Below, in pieces: positions 26,807 to 38,628 of a stretch of DNA of 64,000 nucleotides. The translations under genes and the position numbers were made by a program. Origin of the DNA: Oenanthe sinensis (taxonomy: Eukaryota; Streptophyta; Magnoliopsida; Apiales; Apiaceae). The stretch's first letter is position 1. Every line of letters starts with the position of its first letter. Below the pieces are notes generated by a model that searched no databases, was not told where the DNA came from, and saw only the letters and a program-made list of their open reading frames with translations. The stretch is taken from positions 33,106,860-33,170,859 of the forward strand of contig CM053796.1 of assembly GCA_028671895.1 (NCBI GenBank), read 5' to 3'.

Positions 26807-28167
26807 TTCTTTGAGAGCCCAGAGGTCAATGTTCATTCTAGCTACTAGTATCTAGTATGAAAGTAAGTGATCATTGCTTTCTTCCACTATTTCTTTTACA
26901 AACTTTATCATGATTTTATATATTAATTTTCTTATCTTAATTAATTTATTCCATTCTCATTCTATTATATCTCCACAAAGTATATTTACTTAATTTCTCA
27001 GTGGATCGATCTGTTAATAATCACACTGCCGTCAACAGTATTATTTCCGTTCCTATATACTTGATCAAGGGATGATGTATCTAATTAGTAATGATAGTTA
27101 CAAGTTACAACGCATAGATTGAGACATGCATGGAATAAATTATATAGGGAACATATCAGTATTTATTTTACTTAATTGGTAATTATTTTATTTTTATTAA
27201 ATTTATGACAATTTTCACCTGGTATACCTTAAGGCCTGAGAAACAATAGAGTGGTATATATATAGTATTTATATTTTCAAATTACACTCAGTCGATCTTC
27301 TTCTATATTAAGTCATATTTGTTTTATAATTTCATATATCCATTTTTAGCAGTTTAATTATATACTTGTAATTATAGCTACACAAATTTTATTACGATAA
27401 AGAAAAATATATTACAAAGATAATTGTCAAAATTAAAGCTGAGCTTGTATATATGAAACCATTATCCTCATACTCTGAATGTTACGATCTGTATTTTAAG
27501 AAAATTGGTTTAATTGAATACCTCAATACGTGTGCAAGAACCTAATATATGATGATAAAGGCCATCAAATTGTATGCATGCAGGTACTCTTGACCTAAAT
27601 CAAGTAAACCCTAAAAAACAGGCCAAGTGTCATTTTGGGACCCCTAGCATTGCTTAATTAATTGCTAGAAGTTTTAGTTTGTTCATTTTGGTATTGCATC
27701 ATAAAGACATAAATTTTATTTTTGATCAACTACAGATGCATATGTGGGGACATGGATCCGAATACCGAAAAGGAGCTGAATCACTAAAAGGAACACAACC
27801 AGCAGCAATGCTTAGGCTTCCATGCTATTGTTGTGCTCCCGGGTGCAAGAACAACATTAACCATCCACGAGCCAAGCCACTGAAGGATTTCAGAACTCTA
27901 CAGACTCACTACAAGAGAAAGCATGGTTCAAAACCATTTGCATGCAGAAAATGTGGCAAAGCATTTGCTGTCAAAGGAGATTGGAGAACTCATGAAAAGA
28001 ACTGTGGCAAGCTTTGGTATTGTACTTGTGGTTCTGATTTCAAGCACAAGAGATCACTCAAAGATCACATTAGGTCTTTCGGAAAAGGCCATAATCCGCA
28101 CCCTTCTCTTGAAGGTTTTGAAGATGAAAAGGAATGCATCACCGGATCCGAAGATGAAACTAATTGA
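25563..28167 (+). CDS. DOT5: WIP-domain C2H2 zinc-finger transcription factor, WIP6/DOT5 type (2 exons)
   Basis: This is a plant-specific nuclear transcription factor. Exons are 25563-26174 and 27736-28167, giving 347 aa. The variable N half has a Ser/Pro-rich segment, an LHIGLP motif and an acidic run (GGEDDNIDEEDES). The WIP motif itself (FWIPTPAQILVGP) opens the conserved half. Four zinc-finger units follow: CSICNKAFNRYNNMQMHMWGH (read across the intron), CYCCAPGCKNN with a distal H-x3-H pair, CRKCGKAF ending in HEKNC, and CTCGSDFKHKRSL ending in H-x5-H. The C-terminal GHNPHPSLEGFEDEKEC resembles Arabidopsis WIP6/DOT5, which acts in leaf venation, more than TT1 or WIP2/4/5 (from memory of the family). 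The intron sits inside finger 1 at the conserved family position. The 1561-bp intron carries an AT array and a long inverted repeat. The family call is firm; the subgroup is likely. Confidence 0.92.
26279..26890. repeat. Inverted repeat with perfect 31-bp arms in the WIP intron
   Basis: The left arm at 26279-26309 (ATAGTGGAAGAAAGCAATGA...) and the right arm at 26860-26890 are exact reverse complements over 31 bp, about 550 bp apart. Outside and inside the arms the match stops. I see no target-site duplication, so it is either a decayed TIR element or an intronic hairpin. Confidence 0.85.
26723..26804. repeat. (AT)n microsatellite, about 40 units
   Basis: This is an almost uninterrupted AT dinucleotide array between the arms of the inverted repeat in the WIP intron. 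It is probably length-polymorphic. Confidence 0.95.
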
Positions 28168-31100
28168 TCAACTAATGATTAATTCTCCCCTGCAATTTCG
28201 TGTCAAAATTTAGTTCATCCGAGCTTGTGCTCTGGAACAAACAATTCTCGAGCATTCTGTAGAAGAAAGCATTATAGAGGGAGAGGTTTGCTCTGGAGCA
28301 TTTGCTAGGGGAGGCGAGCTCTTACTTTTTTATTTAAATTCCCAACGACACTTTCTGTATCAAGTACTATTGATAATAAGGTTATATTACCTTGAGGTCA
28401 TGAAGCAGATGAATTTTCTTCGATCTTATGTAACATTTGCGCGGGAGAAAATTTCTCAGCTTCATAGCTAATTGGTAACCAGTACGTAAAATATATATAT
28501 TGGATTGTTATGTTTGATTATTAATTAGTTAATTCCTTTGCCGTTAATCGTTTTTTCACTAAATAAATATATATTTGTAGAATGCATTTATAATTAACTA
28601 GCTAGTTGTGCACACTTGTACTAAACATTCCAGATCATTCTAATTAAATTGTATATATACTCGAACAACCAATCAAACTAGTCCAATCACCATCTGAAAG
28701 GCAAAAGCTAGACAAAAAATCTAACTAATCAATAAAACAGTACTGATAAACAAAATTGAAATGACTAACATCGTACATAATTCTATCTCTAGAACCAAAT
28801 ATACATATACAGAAATTATATATATTTCAAGAGGAACTTTAAGACAAAAAACTAAAAGCTCGTAATTTGGCTATGTCTTCGACTTTTGATAGTAATTTTG
28901 TAATAAAATAATTTTTTTGTGTTCTAATATGTTCTACTCATCTATATCTATATTATCTATACTATATTATAAAAACCAAACTAGAATTTTTATAACCATA
29001 TAAACGATCCTAACCATTCAATTTTAATAAAATCTAAAATATTAATCTTCAAACTAAAAAACGTCTCTATAAAACACACAAACATTATCTTATTAAAATA
29101 TAAATACAAATAAATTATATAAAAATACGTACATATAATATAAAATAAAGTTTAAATTATTATTATACAAATAAAAATAAATTTAAATCATAAAACAAAA
29201 ATTAAAATTAAAAAATTAAAAAATTTCATGACATAAGCTAGTATTAATTATAACAATACATTATCATAATTGCCATAGTAGTTGCAAGAACAATAACATA
29301 TTTACACTATTAAACCTATTAGAAATTTTATTTTAATAATTTTTGCATCAACTATCTAAAATAAAAATTATATATATACTACATGTACGGGATTTCTTGA
29401 ATTTATTAAATTTTCTGCTGACTAAAATAGTGGACAGTCAATGACTTGATTCTATAACCGATGACAATGTTTTTTCAGTCTACCACTATATATATATACT
29501 TCTTATATATTATATAAATAAATATAGAGGTATATAAAATATTGGACCTTTAACCATAATTTTAACTCTACAAATTAATTTAACATATCTACATTTACCT
29601 GTAATAAAACAATTATTTAAAATTATATTTATAACTTTCTAAGTAGTTGAAATTTACACGGAAGTTAAAAGATTGACCAACATTATGATTCCAGTCCTAA
29701 TCAAATTGATCGAAAACCAAAGGTAACTAAAGGGAGTGTGAAAGAGAGTTAACATGATTACAATCTTTAACTAGGTTTCCATACAAAAAATGAGTAAAGA
29801 AAGATAAAATAGAGAGAGGTTTGAAATTTTTATTTTTCTTTAGAAGTAGGCTTGACCATTTAAAAAGCTGTTACAGAAAAACTGTAAAGGTTTCTTTTGA
29901 AGTTAAGAGTCAAAAAGAGGCTGGACCTTGCCACTTTGAGTTGTCTGAAAGAGAACAGACAAATTTATATTTTTTCAATGCCAAACAAAGCACCAACTGC
30001 TTAGCAACAAGATTTTGGGTTGATGAGCCACTTCTAGAGTTCTAGTCTTTAACCGGCTCCCAATATCTACTTACTTTTACTTTCGTGTGAATTTTTCATG
30101 CTGCAGCCATTATATATGTTGAAATATATTTTAAAAATCACTTGGTAACACAAATTTGTAGAGCTGTATTGATAGGTTCGAGAATCGAGATGGTCCAAAT
30201 GAATAGGATGATACTTTTTGGTAACTAATGGCAGCAAATGTCAAAAATTGCAGCTTAATTATAAAGGCTTCTTTAATTTCTATTGATAAATTAGTCGTAT
30301 GAGTAGCATATGCAGAATTGTGGAATCTCAGGCAACACCAGTCGTATAAATCTATATTAATCTTATCTTGCATGTTAGGTGTTATGATTATAATAAATCT
30401 GAATGCTACGTGCGCGCTACAGTGTTGTAATTGTTGTACGTTGATGTTTAAAGCTTATACTAATATATTAAAAAACCATAGCAGTAAACAAGTACTCCCT
30501 CGCTCGCCTCCTTTTAATGGTTTTTTTTGTCCCATACCTATTCAGTACTATAATTTAATAAATAATATTATTCTTTGATCGTTTCATTTATCATTTTCTT
30601 TTGCTGATTATAATTAAGAATCGGAAGAATTATGAAAATTGAATATATTAGTAGGCTTGAAATTTCAGAGATAGACAAAGTATTAAACTAGCTAAATCGA
30701 TCAAACATATAGCTAGACACCATATTTCACTCATGAATGAGAGAGTTCATGGAGGATAAAAAATACGTGAATCTTAAATTTACTTTAAAAAATTAAAGAA
30801 GCTATTTTAAAAAAGAGTCCTAGCTTAAAATAAATTAAAGAAAACATAAGGAAATAAATAATTTTATTTTATAAAATACCATAAACAATTATATTTTTAT
30901 ATATAATTAGTGTAAGAGATAATGTGACTTGGATTTGATCGTCAATCATAGTTGTCTCCTATATTTTATTATTAAGTATACATTTTAAACTACTAAATAA
31001 AAGTGTACATTTTAAAGTTAGGTTCTTCGTAAAAATTAAATATTAAATATATGAAATATTATATGAAATTAAAATATATAACTAATATATATATTAATAA

Positions 31101-31334
31101 AAATCATATAAAAACGTATAGCACAAATTATAAATGATATGACAAATATAATAAAAACCTGATAAAAAGACAAGAAACCTTAGGCTCGATTTGGGATTAG
31201 TGTTGAAAACTACCGTAGAAAAAGTGCTTGTTAGGAAAATTTTGGTAATTTTTTTGATTTGAGAATATTTTGAAATATAATATATAAAAATAATATTTTT
31301 GTAAAGATTTAATGATGAATCTTGTAGTTTTTTG
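28168..31334. other. Intergenic region downstream of the WIP gene
   Basis: The 3' UTR of the WIP gene should lie in the first few hundred bases. The rest is AT-rich. ORFs at 29821 and 30318 show no domain. From 28956 there is a TC-start, CTAG-end segment of 286 bp that could be a mini-Helitron, but it lacks the 3' hairpin. Near 31180 a short segment resembles a non-autonomous transposon end, without a partner. Confidence 0.45.
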
Positions 31335-32060
31335 ACAAACACACAGCAGTTTTCATTAAATAAATATAAAAGAATAAAGGCGGGACAAACCCCAACTGAG
31401 AATACAAGCAGATTGGAAAACAAATAACATACTAAAAACAATTAGTTGATTTGTTTTCTGATCGTCTAACACATAGAATTTAAAAATTCTTGAAGCTAAA
31501 AACCAAATCGAAGACATCCCCAAGTGATCCAAACTACACCAACATTTTTGAAACAACATCACAATTGATCTTATCACATAAAAATCATTGTTAACCCAAT
31601 GTTCAGAAACCCAATTACATAAAATGAGGTTGGAGGAGCGGCACCCCAACTATCTACATGCCGGATACCCGCTATAGACATGCCGAAAGTGGAAACCCTC
31701 AAAGGATGAACAATATTTGGTTGTTAAAGGTGAGCTCTTGCAATAATCATCATCGCCCCAGCTTCGATATGGACTTTCCAGATCCCAAAAACATCAACAA
31801 AATCATTCTCAAAAGATTCACCACCGAATAAAATCAAAAATAACTAAACAAAAATATAACAAAACACCTCAAATGAAGACACAAACAAACACTCCAAGAG
31901 GAGAGACACCCAAACACCCAAACAATTGGGTTTTATTGAAGGGAAATCAACGAAAACGAAAAAAACTAAGGGGTTGAGGTGTTTCACAGGAGAAAACTCA
32001 GTGAAAGCCACTCGGCTAGGTTGAGAAGAAACAAAAGAGAGACGGCTATTTGGAGGTAGG
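31335..32060 (-). repeat. Dispersed repeat, copy 2
   Basis: This is the second copy of the segment at 17245-17920, same orientation, with many substitutions and small indels. Its ORFs are not conserved relative to copy 1, so it is non-coding or decayed. Confidence 0.65.
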
Positions 32061-32886
32061 GTTTTCTATATGAAACTTTGTAGTTAATACACCTAAGTTT
32101 CGAAATCCTAAGTAATTAATTAATACACCCTAGTTTTTATTTCATAACAAATACATTATTATTTGATTATAAACAACTATGAATTTTGGGGTTATCATTT
32201 GAATTTGAAAAATATTGTCAACAAACTCGAGCTCTTTCCTAAAAAATGTACACATAAATTATTTATGTTTTTCTAAAATATCAAGTAAAATTACTGTTGA
32301 ACCTCGATTAAGTAATAATTGATAAAATAATATTTTTTCGGATGTATTTTTACTCGTAATAAATTTGATAAAATAATTGTTTCCCTTATCCAAAACTACT
32401 ATTTTAGAAGAGGTTTATCTGGAATTAGACTTTTCATTAACGTAGTCGATGTAAATATAATTAACTTATTTAATATTTAACATCGACCAACAATATAAGA
32501 ATGTCCAAAATTTAAGAGTTATAAATTTTAGAATCCATTGGCAAGGGTCTATTGATATGCAGAGAGAACAGAGCCATGCTGCATTAAGGAAAAACACACA
32601 CACGCAGACATACGAATGAGATGTTGAGCGATCATTAGCTACCATGCACTAATGATATTAAATAGAAATAATACGTATGGTTTATATATAAGTAACAGGG
32701 CTCAGGGTGCAACATTTGTCGTTATTGCATTGACAAGCTTATTACTAAAAAATACCCACATCTAAAGGAACCAACTTAAAATATATGCAAATAGATAGAT
32801 ACGCCATTTAATTTAATTAATAGTGGCTTGACATTCATTATTATTATTATTATTATTATTATGTAAAGGTTGATGAAATGTTGATG
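32061..32886. other. Intergenic region 3' of the TFL1-like gene
   Basis: No gene is seen. An (ATT)n microsatellite of about nine units lies at 32836-32862, immediately past the stop codon side of the TFL1-like gene. The gene's 3' UTR must lie in this stretch. Confidence 0.5.
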
Positions 32887-33988
32887 TCAACGCCTTCTTG
32901 GAGCAGTTTCCCTCTGGCAATTGAAGAAGACAGCAGCAACAGGGGAGCCAAGGTCATTCTCTTGTGCAAACTTTCGACTGCTAAATCGATCCCTTGACGG
33001 AGGTGCATTCATCATCTGCCTCCTTTTCTGCTTGTAAAGAAGAAATACAAACCTGTGGATTCCAATATTTGGCTTCGGTGTTTCATAGTTTACTACCTCT
33101 CTTCCTGCACTTGTATAACATCATATTAATTATTTGATTATTAATAGAACCCCTACCCGTACGTATTATACTCTCGAATAACTAAAATTTTCAATATACA
33201 TGTTTGTGTACTCTATACATATATAGCGCGCTATAGGGGGATGAAGGTATACCAAAGGAAGCATCAGTTGTCCCTGGAATGTCAGTCACTATCCTGCAAT
33301 AAAAGACAGTTGGGTTAATGGGTTATATACATTTTTAGTGATATATGTAGCTTCCTAAATATGTATACATATATAGCAATTCTAATTATGCAGTGCATGA
33401 TGCGTACAATATATTCACACGTTTGATCTGCAAGATTAAAAAAAAATTATGTATGAACACAATTAATTTCGTATTAGGGCATAGTAAGTAATTTTGTTGA
33501 CTCCCTGCAGCCAGCTGGCATACAATTGGCTTAAATAGTGGAAATATATATACCAGTGTAAGTGCTCTTTAAGGTATGGATCACTAGGACCAGGAACATC
33601 AGGATCAGTCATGATCTGCCCATATAACCACAGTACACATCAACGTACAGATTGGAGAAGAAAGTTAAATCCAATTTTTTAACTGTATCGATCGATAAAG
33701 TTCTGTGAAGATAATTAAATATATATAATCATATATACAAGTAGCTAGAAGTATATATATATAAGTATAGTTGGTTTACAGCACCAGTGTAAAGAAGGAC
33801 CTCATGTCACCACCAGGAACTTGGACTTTAGGTTTAAAGGTGACTTGGGAAGGGAAGAGCTCATGGCCATTGTAGACCTGAAGCTTGTTTGGATTGTAAG
33901 TTACAATCATTTCGACACTAGAACTAATATAATCAACAACATCTCCCACCACTCTCCCAACTACAAGAGGATCAGGAATGGTTGCCAT
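32887..33988 (-). CDS. TFL1-like: TFL1/CEN-like PEBP floral repressor (4 exons)
   Basis: This is a phosphatidylethanolamine-binding-protein family regulator. TFL1/CEN members compete with FT for the FD bZIP complex and keep meristems indeterminate. Exons are 33988-33785, 33615-33554, 33293-33253 and 32887-33104, the usual four-exon CETS layout with short exons 2 and 3. The 525 nt encode 174 aa. The ligand-pocket motifs DPDVPGPSDP and GIHR are present. His86 (KEHLHW) is the TFL1-type residue where FT has Tyr, and Asp141 (SRDRF) sits where TFL1 has Asp and FT has Gln; both predict a repressor rather than a florigen. The C terminus ENDLGSPVAA...QRETAPRRR is of CEN/TFL1 type. No frame damage is seen. 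A hAT element lies 267 bp upstream of the start codon. TFL1, CEN and ATC subtypes cannot be told apart here. Confidence 0.94.
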
Positions 33989-34558
33989 ATATACTAGCTA
34001 TGTGTTTATATTTTTCGAATAAAACACTAATTTTATAGATCCAGATCGAAAGCTCGATCTGATAATTAAGCTGGTTTGTTGAAATAATTACAATTAACAA
34101 CATATTTATAGTGTTAAGAAGAGTTAGCTAGCACCCCCATCATCAAACAACTTTACAACTTTAAAGGGGATATATATATATAGATGTTTAATAAAATTAA
34201 GGTACGTACGTATGTTTATATGTAGCTAGCACATTACATGCATGGGGCTCTCATTAGAGGTGGCCAAACGGGCGGGCCGTGGCGAGCCGTGCCGGTTTGG
34301 CTCACCTCCTGACTCGGGCACGGCACGCGGTTATAGGCGGGCCGTGCCGAGTCGGGCCGGGTTGATAAAATAGTGAATCGTGTACACCTCGACGAGTTAG
34401 GCGAGTTGACGGGTTTAATTTTTTTTTCTTCCAATTCATTTTAGCTGAATTAATTGGTTGGTTTTATTTTATTTTTTTAAAAAAAATAAATTATACTAAT
34501 ATTTTTAAAATAAAAGAGGGTGGTACCTCTATAAATTTTATTAATTAAAAATATTTTA

Positions 34559-34820
34559 CAAATAATTTGAGAGGACTCCTCTCTAAAAAAACGGAACAAA
34601 CCGCTTGTACATAAGAACCAAATTAAAAAAAAATAAAATTTAAAATTACAAAATAAAAATATTTTATCCACTATTTAATTTATAAAAAATTTGAGAGTAC
34701 TCCTCTCTAAAAAAACGGAACAAACCGCTTATATATAATAAATAAATTAAAACAAATACAAAACAAATAAAATTTAAAATTATAAAATAAAAATATTCTA
34801 TCCATTATTTAATTTATACA
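34559..34820. repeat. Two tandem copies of a roughly 125-bp unit inside the hAT element
   Basis: The block around CTCCTCTCTAAAAAAACGGA (about 34575 and 34699) and the A/T-rich tract that follows each are repeated once in tandem with a few changes. Confidence 0.75.
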
Positions 34821-34944
34821 AAATCTTGTTAGTAAAATATACAAACATGCATTTTACGACCCTGTAAAATTCAATAAAAGAGTTGAAACAAGCGGCCGTA
34901 TAAAACAACACTGAAATGCTTTAAAAAGAATGTGTACACATATA

Positions 34945-35195
34945 CTCCCTCCGTCCCGGTCAAATGTTTACATTTGGTCCGGGCACGGAGACCAAGGATA
35001 GTGGGTGTAATAGTGATTTTATTGTTAAAATAAATGAAGTAGTGGGTGTAATAGTGTAAAGTGTTGAAAAAGTGGAGTGAAGTAGTGGATGTAATAATAT
35101 ATTTATTGTTAAAAGTTACTATTTTTAGTAATGTAAAGAATTGGATGGGACGTCCCAAAAAGGAAAGTGTAAAGAATTGGTTGGGACGGAGGGAG
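34945..35195. mobile_element. Stowaway (Tc1/mariner) MITE nested in the hAT element
   Basis: The 251-bp element begins CTCCCTCCGTCCC and ends GGGACGGAGGGAG, with TA on each side (34943-34944 and 35196-35197). These are diagnostic Stowaway termini. It inserted after the hAT element. Confidence 0.93.
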
Positions 35196-35571
35196 TATTA
35201 TAACATAAAATAAGTATACACACATGTACACGCAAAGAGATATAAATGTATAAACACATAAAGATGGCATATATAATGGTTAAAGGCGAGCCGATTCACA
35301 GGTTACGGGTTACCGTGCCGAGCCAAGTGCGTGGGTTACCGTGCCGTGCCGAGTTTGCGGGTTGGCGAGCCGGTTCGATCACGTGGTTGGCGATTCACAG
35401 CGAGTTCGCGAGCCGGGGCGAGCCGAGCCCGGTTCTTGACATGGTAACTCGTATACAGCACGTTTTTTAAGCCGGTTCGTGCCGGTTCATGACCCGGCCC
35501 GATTCGAGGCGCCTGACACGAGGTAAACTGGCGAGTCGGGACGAGCCGACCTGCCCGTTTGGCTACCTCTA

Positions 35572-37612
35572 ACTCTCATATTCGTTCTTCATAACATATG
35601 GATAGTTTTAGAATATACTCCTAGTTAAAAACATATATATACATGTCCGGATGGTATTAACAAGACACAGAGGTGCATGTAGTGGTGATTTAATATTCAA
35701 AAGGTGCAAAAAAAAGGTATAAGCATGTCACAAGTAATGAATTTACAACAGATGATAAATCATCTGATAGAAGATTGATTCTAACCTGCAATTTAAAAAA
35801 AATAAATACTAACTATTAGTATTATAAAAATATATACAAAAAACGTTTACTCCCCATAGAAACAAATTATGTCGCGGGGTAAGTTTAAAACTTAAAACTT
35901 TTAGAAAATAATTAATTAATTTAATTTGCAGAAAATTTTAACATTTTTATAATCTTACAAGTCACCACGAAATAAATATTAAATTTACTACAATTATCCA
36001 GAATAGATTTCAATAAAAGTTTCACTACAAGAAAATATATCTATTTTTTACCGGCCATTTTCGACTGAACCTAATTAATTCAACTTAAATTTTAAATTCT
36101 ATTATGTCCTATTTGGGAACATTAATTTCATTTAAAATTTTGAATTTGATTTTGTTTAATCATAAGAATTTGAATTTGCATTTCATTTGAATTACCCGTT
36201 ATTCATATTTGTACAAATATGAAAATTTAAAATGATAACTAAATCCCATTTAAAATGAAATCAAAATTCTCAAACATACTTTTACATAAATCTCAATCAA
36301 ATTGTCACGACGGCTCATATATAATGTGGTGTACTTGTGTTTAGTTGTGTACTTGTGTTTAGTTGGCAGGATTGAAATATAATGAAATTTGAACAAAATT
36401 ATAATATATATTTAAAATTTTCATTCATCCATCCATTGATTTCATTGTTAGCCACTGAAGTTAATATTCAGATTCATGAATTTGAAAAAAGAATGTTTCA
36501 TTCTCAAATATACTCATATTTAAGCAATTTCTTTTATAAAATATTTGCACCAACTCATTTTTTGTTTATGTATTCTCTCTACAATCTTCATTATTTTCTT
36601 TCTATTTTATTTATTTCATTTTTCTCAACCAAACATAACATATTTTAATCTCAAATAGTATCTCTCCTATCCCCTCTCTACTACAGTAATTACCATACCG
36701 CTAATAAAGATATGTCCGTCAAATACTAAACCAAGTTGTACTTTGTGCCTACATAACACGCTTTATATATAGGACGTAGATTAAACATGAACACAAATTT
36801 ACCTCTACGTGCGTGCTGAGTACTTGAGTAGTTAATAAACTTATAATGAAGAGAAAACGTGATCGACAGTAATGTTGGAATAACGGAAAGCAAAGCAAGG
36901 GCTCGCACCACTGAATTCTCTCCACAAAATGACCACAGAGGATACTTAATAATTTATACACCAAATTTAATAAATGTATCTATACATATATTGTCAATAA
37001 CGCACAAAGTGGGTTTCGGGTATATGAAAAAGAAACTCCACTCGAAATTTTAGTGTATGCTTTGTGGTTGAGGTGTCTTGTCATATAAAGATGATACTAA
37101 ATTGCCTCTCAATTTTCCCTAATTGTGGTAACTAGAGAATATGGCTTGCTAATATAGCATCATAAAATCCCCATTTCTCAATATTTTATTATATATGTTT
37201 TTTGTTTTTATTTATTTCATAAAGCACTACTCTCGTCTTTATTCAACGAAATACCACTATGAATCAACAATTAGGTTGTAAAATATTATAGGAACGTAGA
37301 TACTGGGGTATTTAAAATTTTCTATTAATCACCCAAATTCGAAAAGAGAATATTTTAATTTTACTAATTACTAATCTTTTTTGAAGGAATTAGTGACGAT
37401 CTAATTATAACCAACTTTGTAATATAACTAGAGTTCTAGCGTACCGACATTGTTTCACTTTTTTGTTAATCATCCACTGTGAGCTTTTTATTTTAAGAAG
37501 GTTCTTCGATCGAGTAGTGAGGAGGAGGATAAAGCCGCCATTTCTTTACATGAAATAATATATTGAATGATTAAATGAGATAATGGTTTACAATGACGTG
37601 GGCGAAGGTATA
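35572..37612. other. Intergenic AT-rich region with a CACTA-like end
   Basis: At 36023 the sequence CACTACAAGAAAATAT matches the typical terminus of a CACTA transposon, but no matching opposite end was found, so it is probably a remnant. A 17-18 bp tandem duplication (GTGTACTTGTGTTTAGTT) lies at about 36331-36364. Short ORFs show no domain. Confidence 0.5.
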
Positions 37613-37784
37613 CTCCCTCCTTCCCGATTGTTAACAATTTTTATTTTGGAATGTTAACATTTTTTAAAATAGGTTTTCCCCCCATTAATTTTAGCAATTT
37701 CCATCGATTTACCACCTTTTCTTATCACTTTTTTTAATCTCGGTGCACAAATTAAATGTTAACAATTTATTGGTACGGAGAAAG
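37613..37784. mobile_element. Degenerate Stowaway-like MITE
   Basis: The 172-bp element begins CTCCCTCCTTCCCGATTGTTAA and ends, in reverse complement, CTTTCTCCGTACCAATAAATTG; TA flanks both ends. The TIRs have several mismatches, so it is older than the copy at 34945. Confidence 0.75.
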
Positions 37785-38623
37785 TATATATATATTAACA
37801 TATTTGTGACAGGTTCTTAGGAGGGCGAGAAAAAATTGAAATTAAATTAAAATTGATAAAAATTGAACTGAAGTAAAATTGAAAAAGCAAAAAAAAAATT
37901 GAACAAATTTGAATTGTTCGGTACCGATTATACGTTCCAAGCGAACTAAAGTAATTGATTATTATTATTATATATGTAGACGACTACTTATATGGAAAAA
38001 ACAGTCTCATTATAAAGAAATGGTTTACCATTAATAGATCGAAGAAGAAGTAATTTGACTAAAAAATGAGAGTCATTGAAACTAACATATTACAAGATCG
38101 ATCAAAATAAGTGACTGCAATACAATATTATAAGTTCTGAATGAAATTTAATGGAATTTAAAAATCTTATTGTGGGTATAATATATGGAAGATGCCTCAC
38201 TGCACCCTAAATTACCAAATTATTATATACACACATATAAATATTATATAATTAAATATATTATTTTAGTGGTTGGTACCATTACACCACCACCACCATT
38301 ATTACCACATCACCACTGACACCACTCCTTCAATCGTTTAACATCACCATCACCACCATTAGCTTCGATTTGGTAACTGGTATAAATTGTTTGATTGGAT
38401 CAATTTTCGTTTATGATATTTTTATACACGTTTTGGAATGGATCTGATTCGTTTCAAATCGCATCTGATTCGTTTGAGATCCAATTTTGATTTTACATAA
38501 TTTTAATCGGTTTCAGATCGAAATGATTTCCGTTCAGGTCGAATTAAGATTAAAATCGAATGAATTTCGAATAAAAATAGGACGCGTGAGGTAAAATAAG
38601 GGATATATTGGCATACACACACA
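37785..38623. other. Intergenic spacer
   Basis: AT-rich DNA with CAC-rich runs near 38283-38360 and a stretch of GATTCGTTT repeats near 38440-38500. No gene or complete element is seen. Confidence 0.5.
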
Positions 38624-38628
38624 TATAT

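Larger units (their letters stand above)
34255..35571. mobile_element. Non-autonomous hAT element upstream of the TFL1-like gene
   Basis: The element is 1317 bp. The left end TAGAGGTGGCCAAACGGGC and the right end, in reverse complement TAGAGGTAGCCAAACGGGC, are near-perfect TIRs. The flanking 8-bp duplication is GCTCTCAT (34247-34254) and ACTCTCAT (35572-35579), seven of eight identical. TIR and TSD length both indicate hAT. Both subterminal regions are strikingly GC-rich with many GCCGTGCC and GAGCCG repeats, in contrast to the AT-rich middle. There is no transposase ORF. Confidence 0.92.

Noticed and set aside
28956..29241. Possible 286-bp mini-Helitron (TC start, CTAG end, A/T insertion site)
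   Set aside because: There is no 3' hairpin, and such short end motifs occur often in AT-rich DNA.
29821..30045. 74-codon + strand ORF
   Set aside because: No domain or codon bias that I recognise, and no splice-compatible neighbours.
35246..35470. ORF with unusual GC-rich composition
   Set aside because: It lies in the subterminal repeats of the hAT element; the reading frame is a by-product of the GC-rich words.
36023..36038. Full CACTA transposon
   Set aside because: Only one CACTACAAGAAAA end is visible; no inverted partner or 3-bp target duplication was found.
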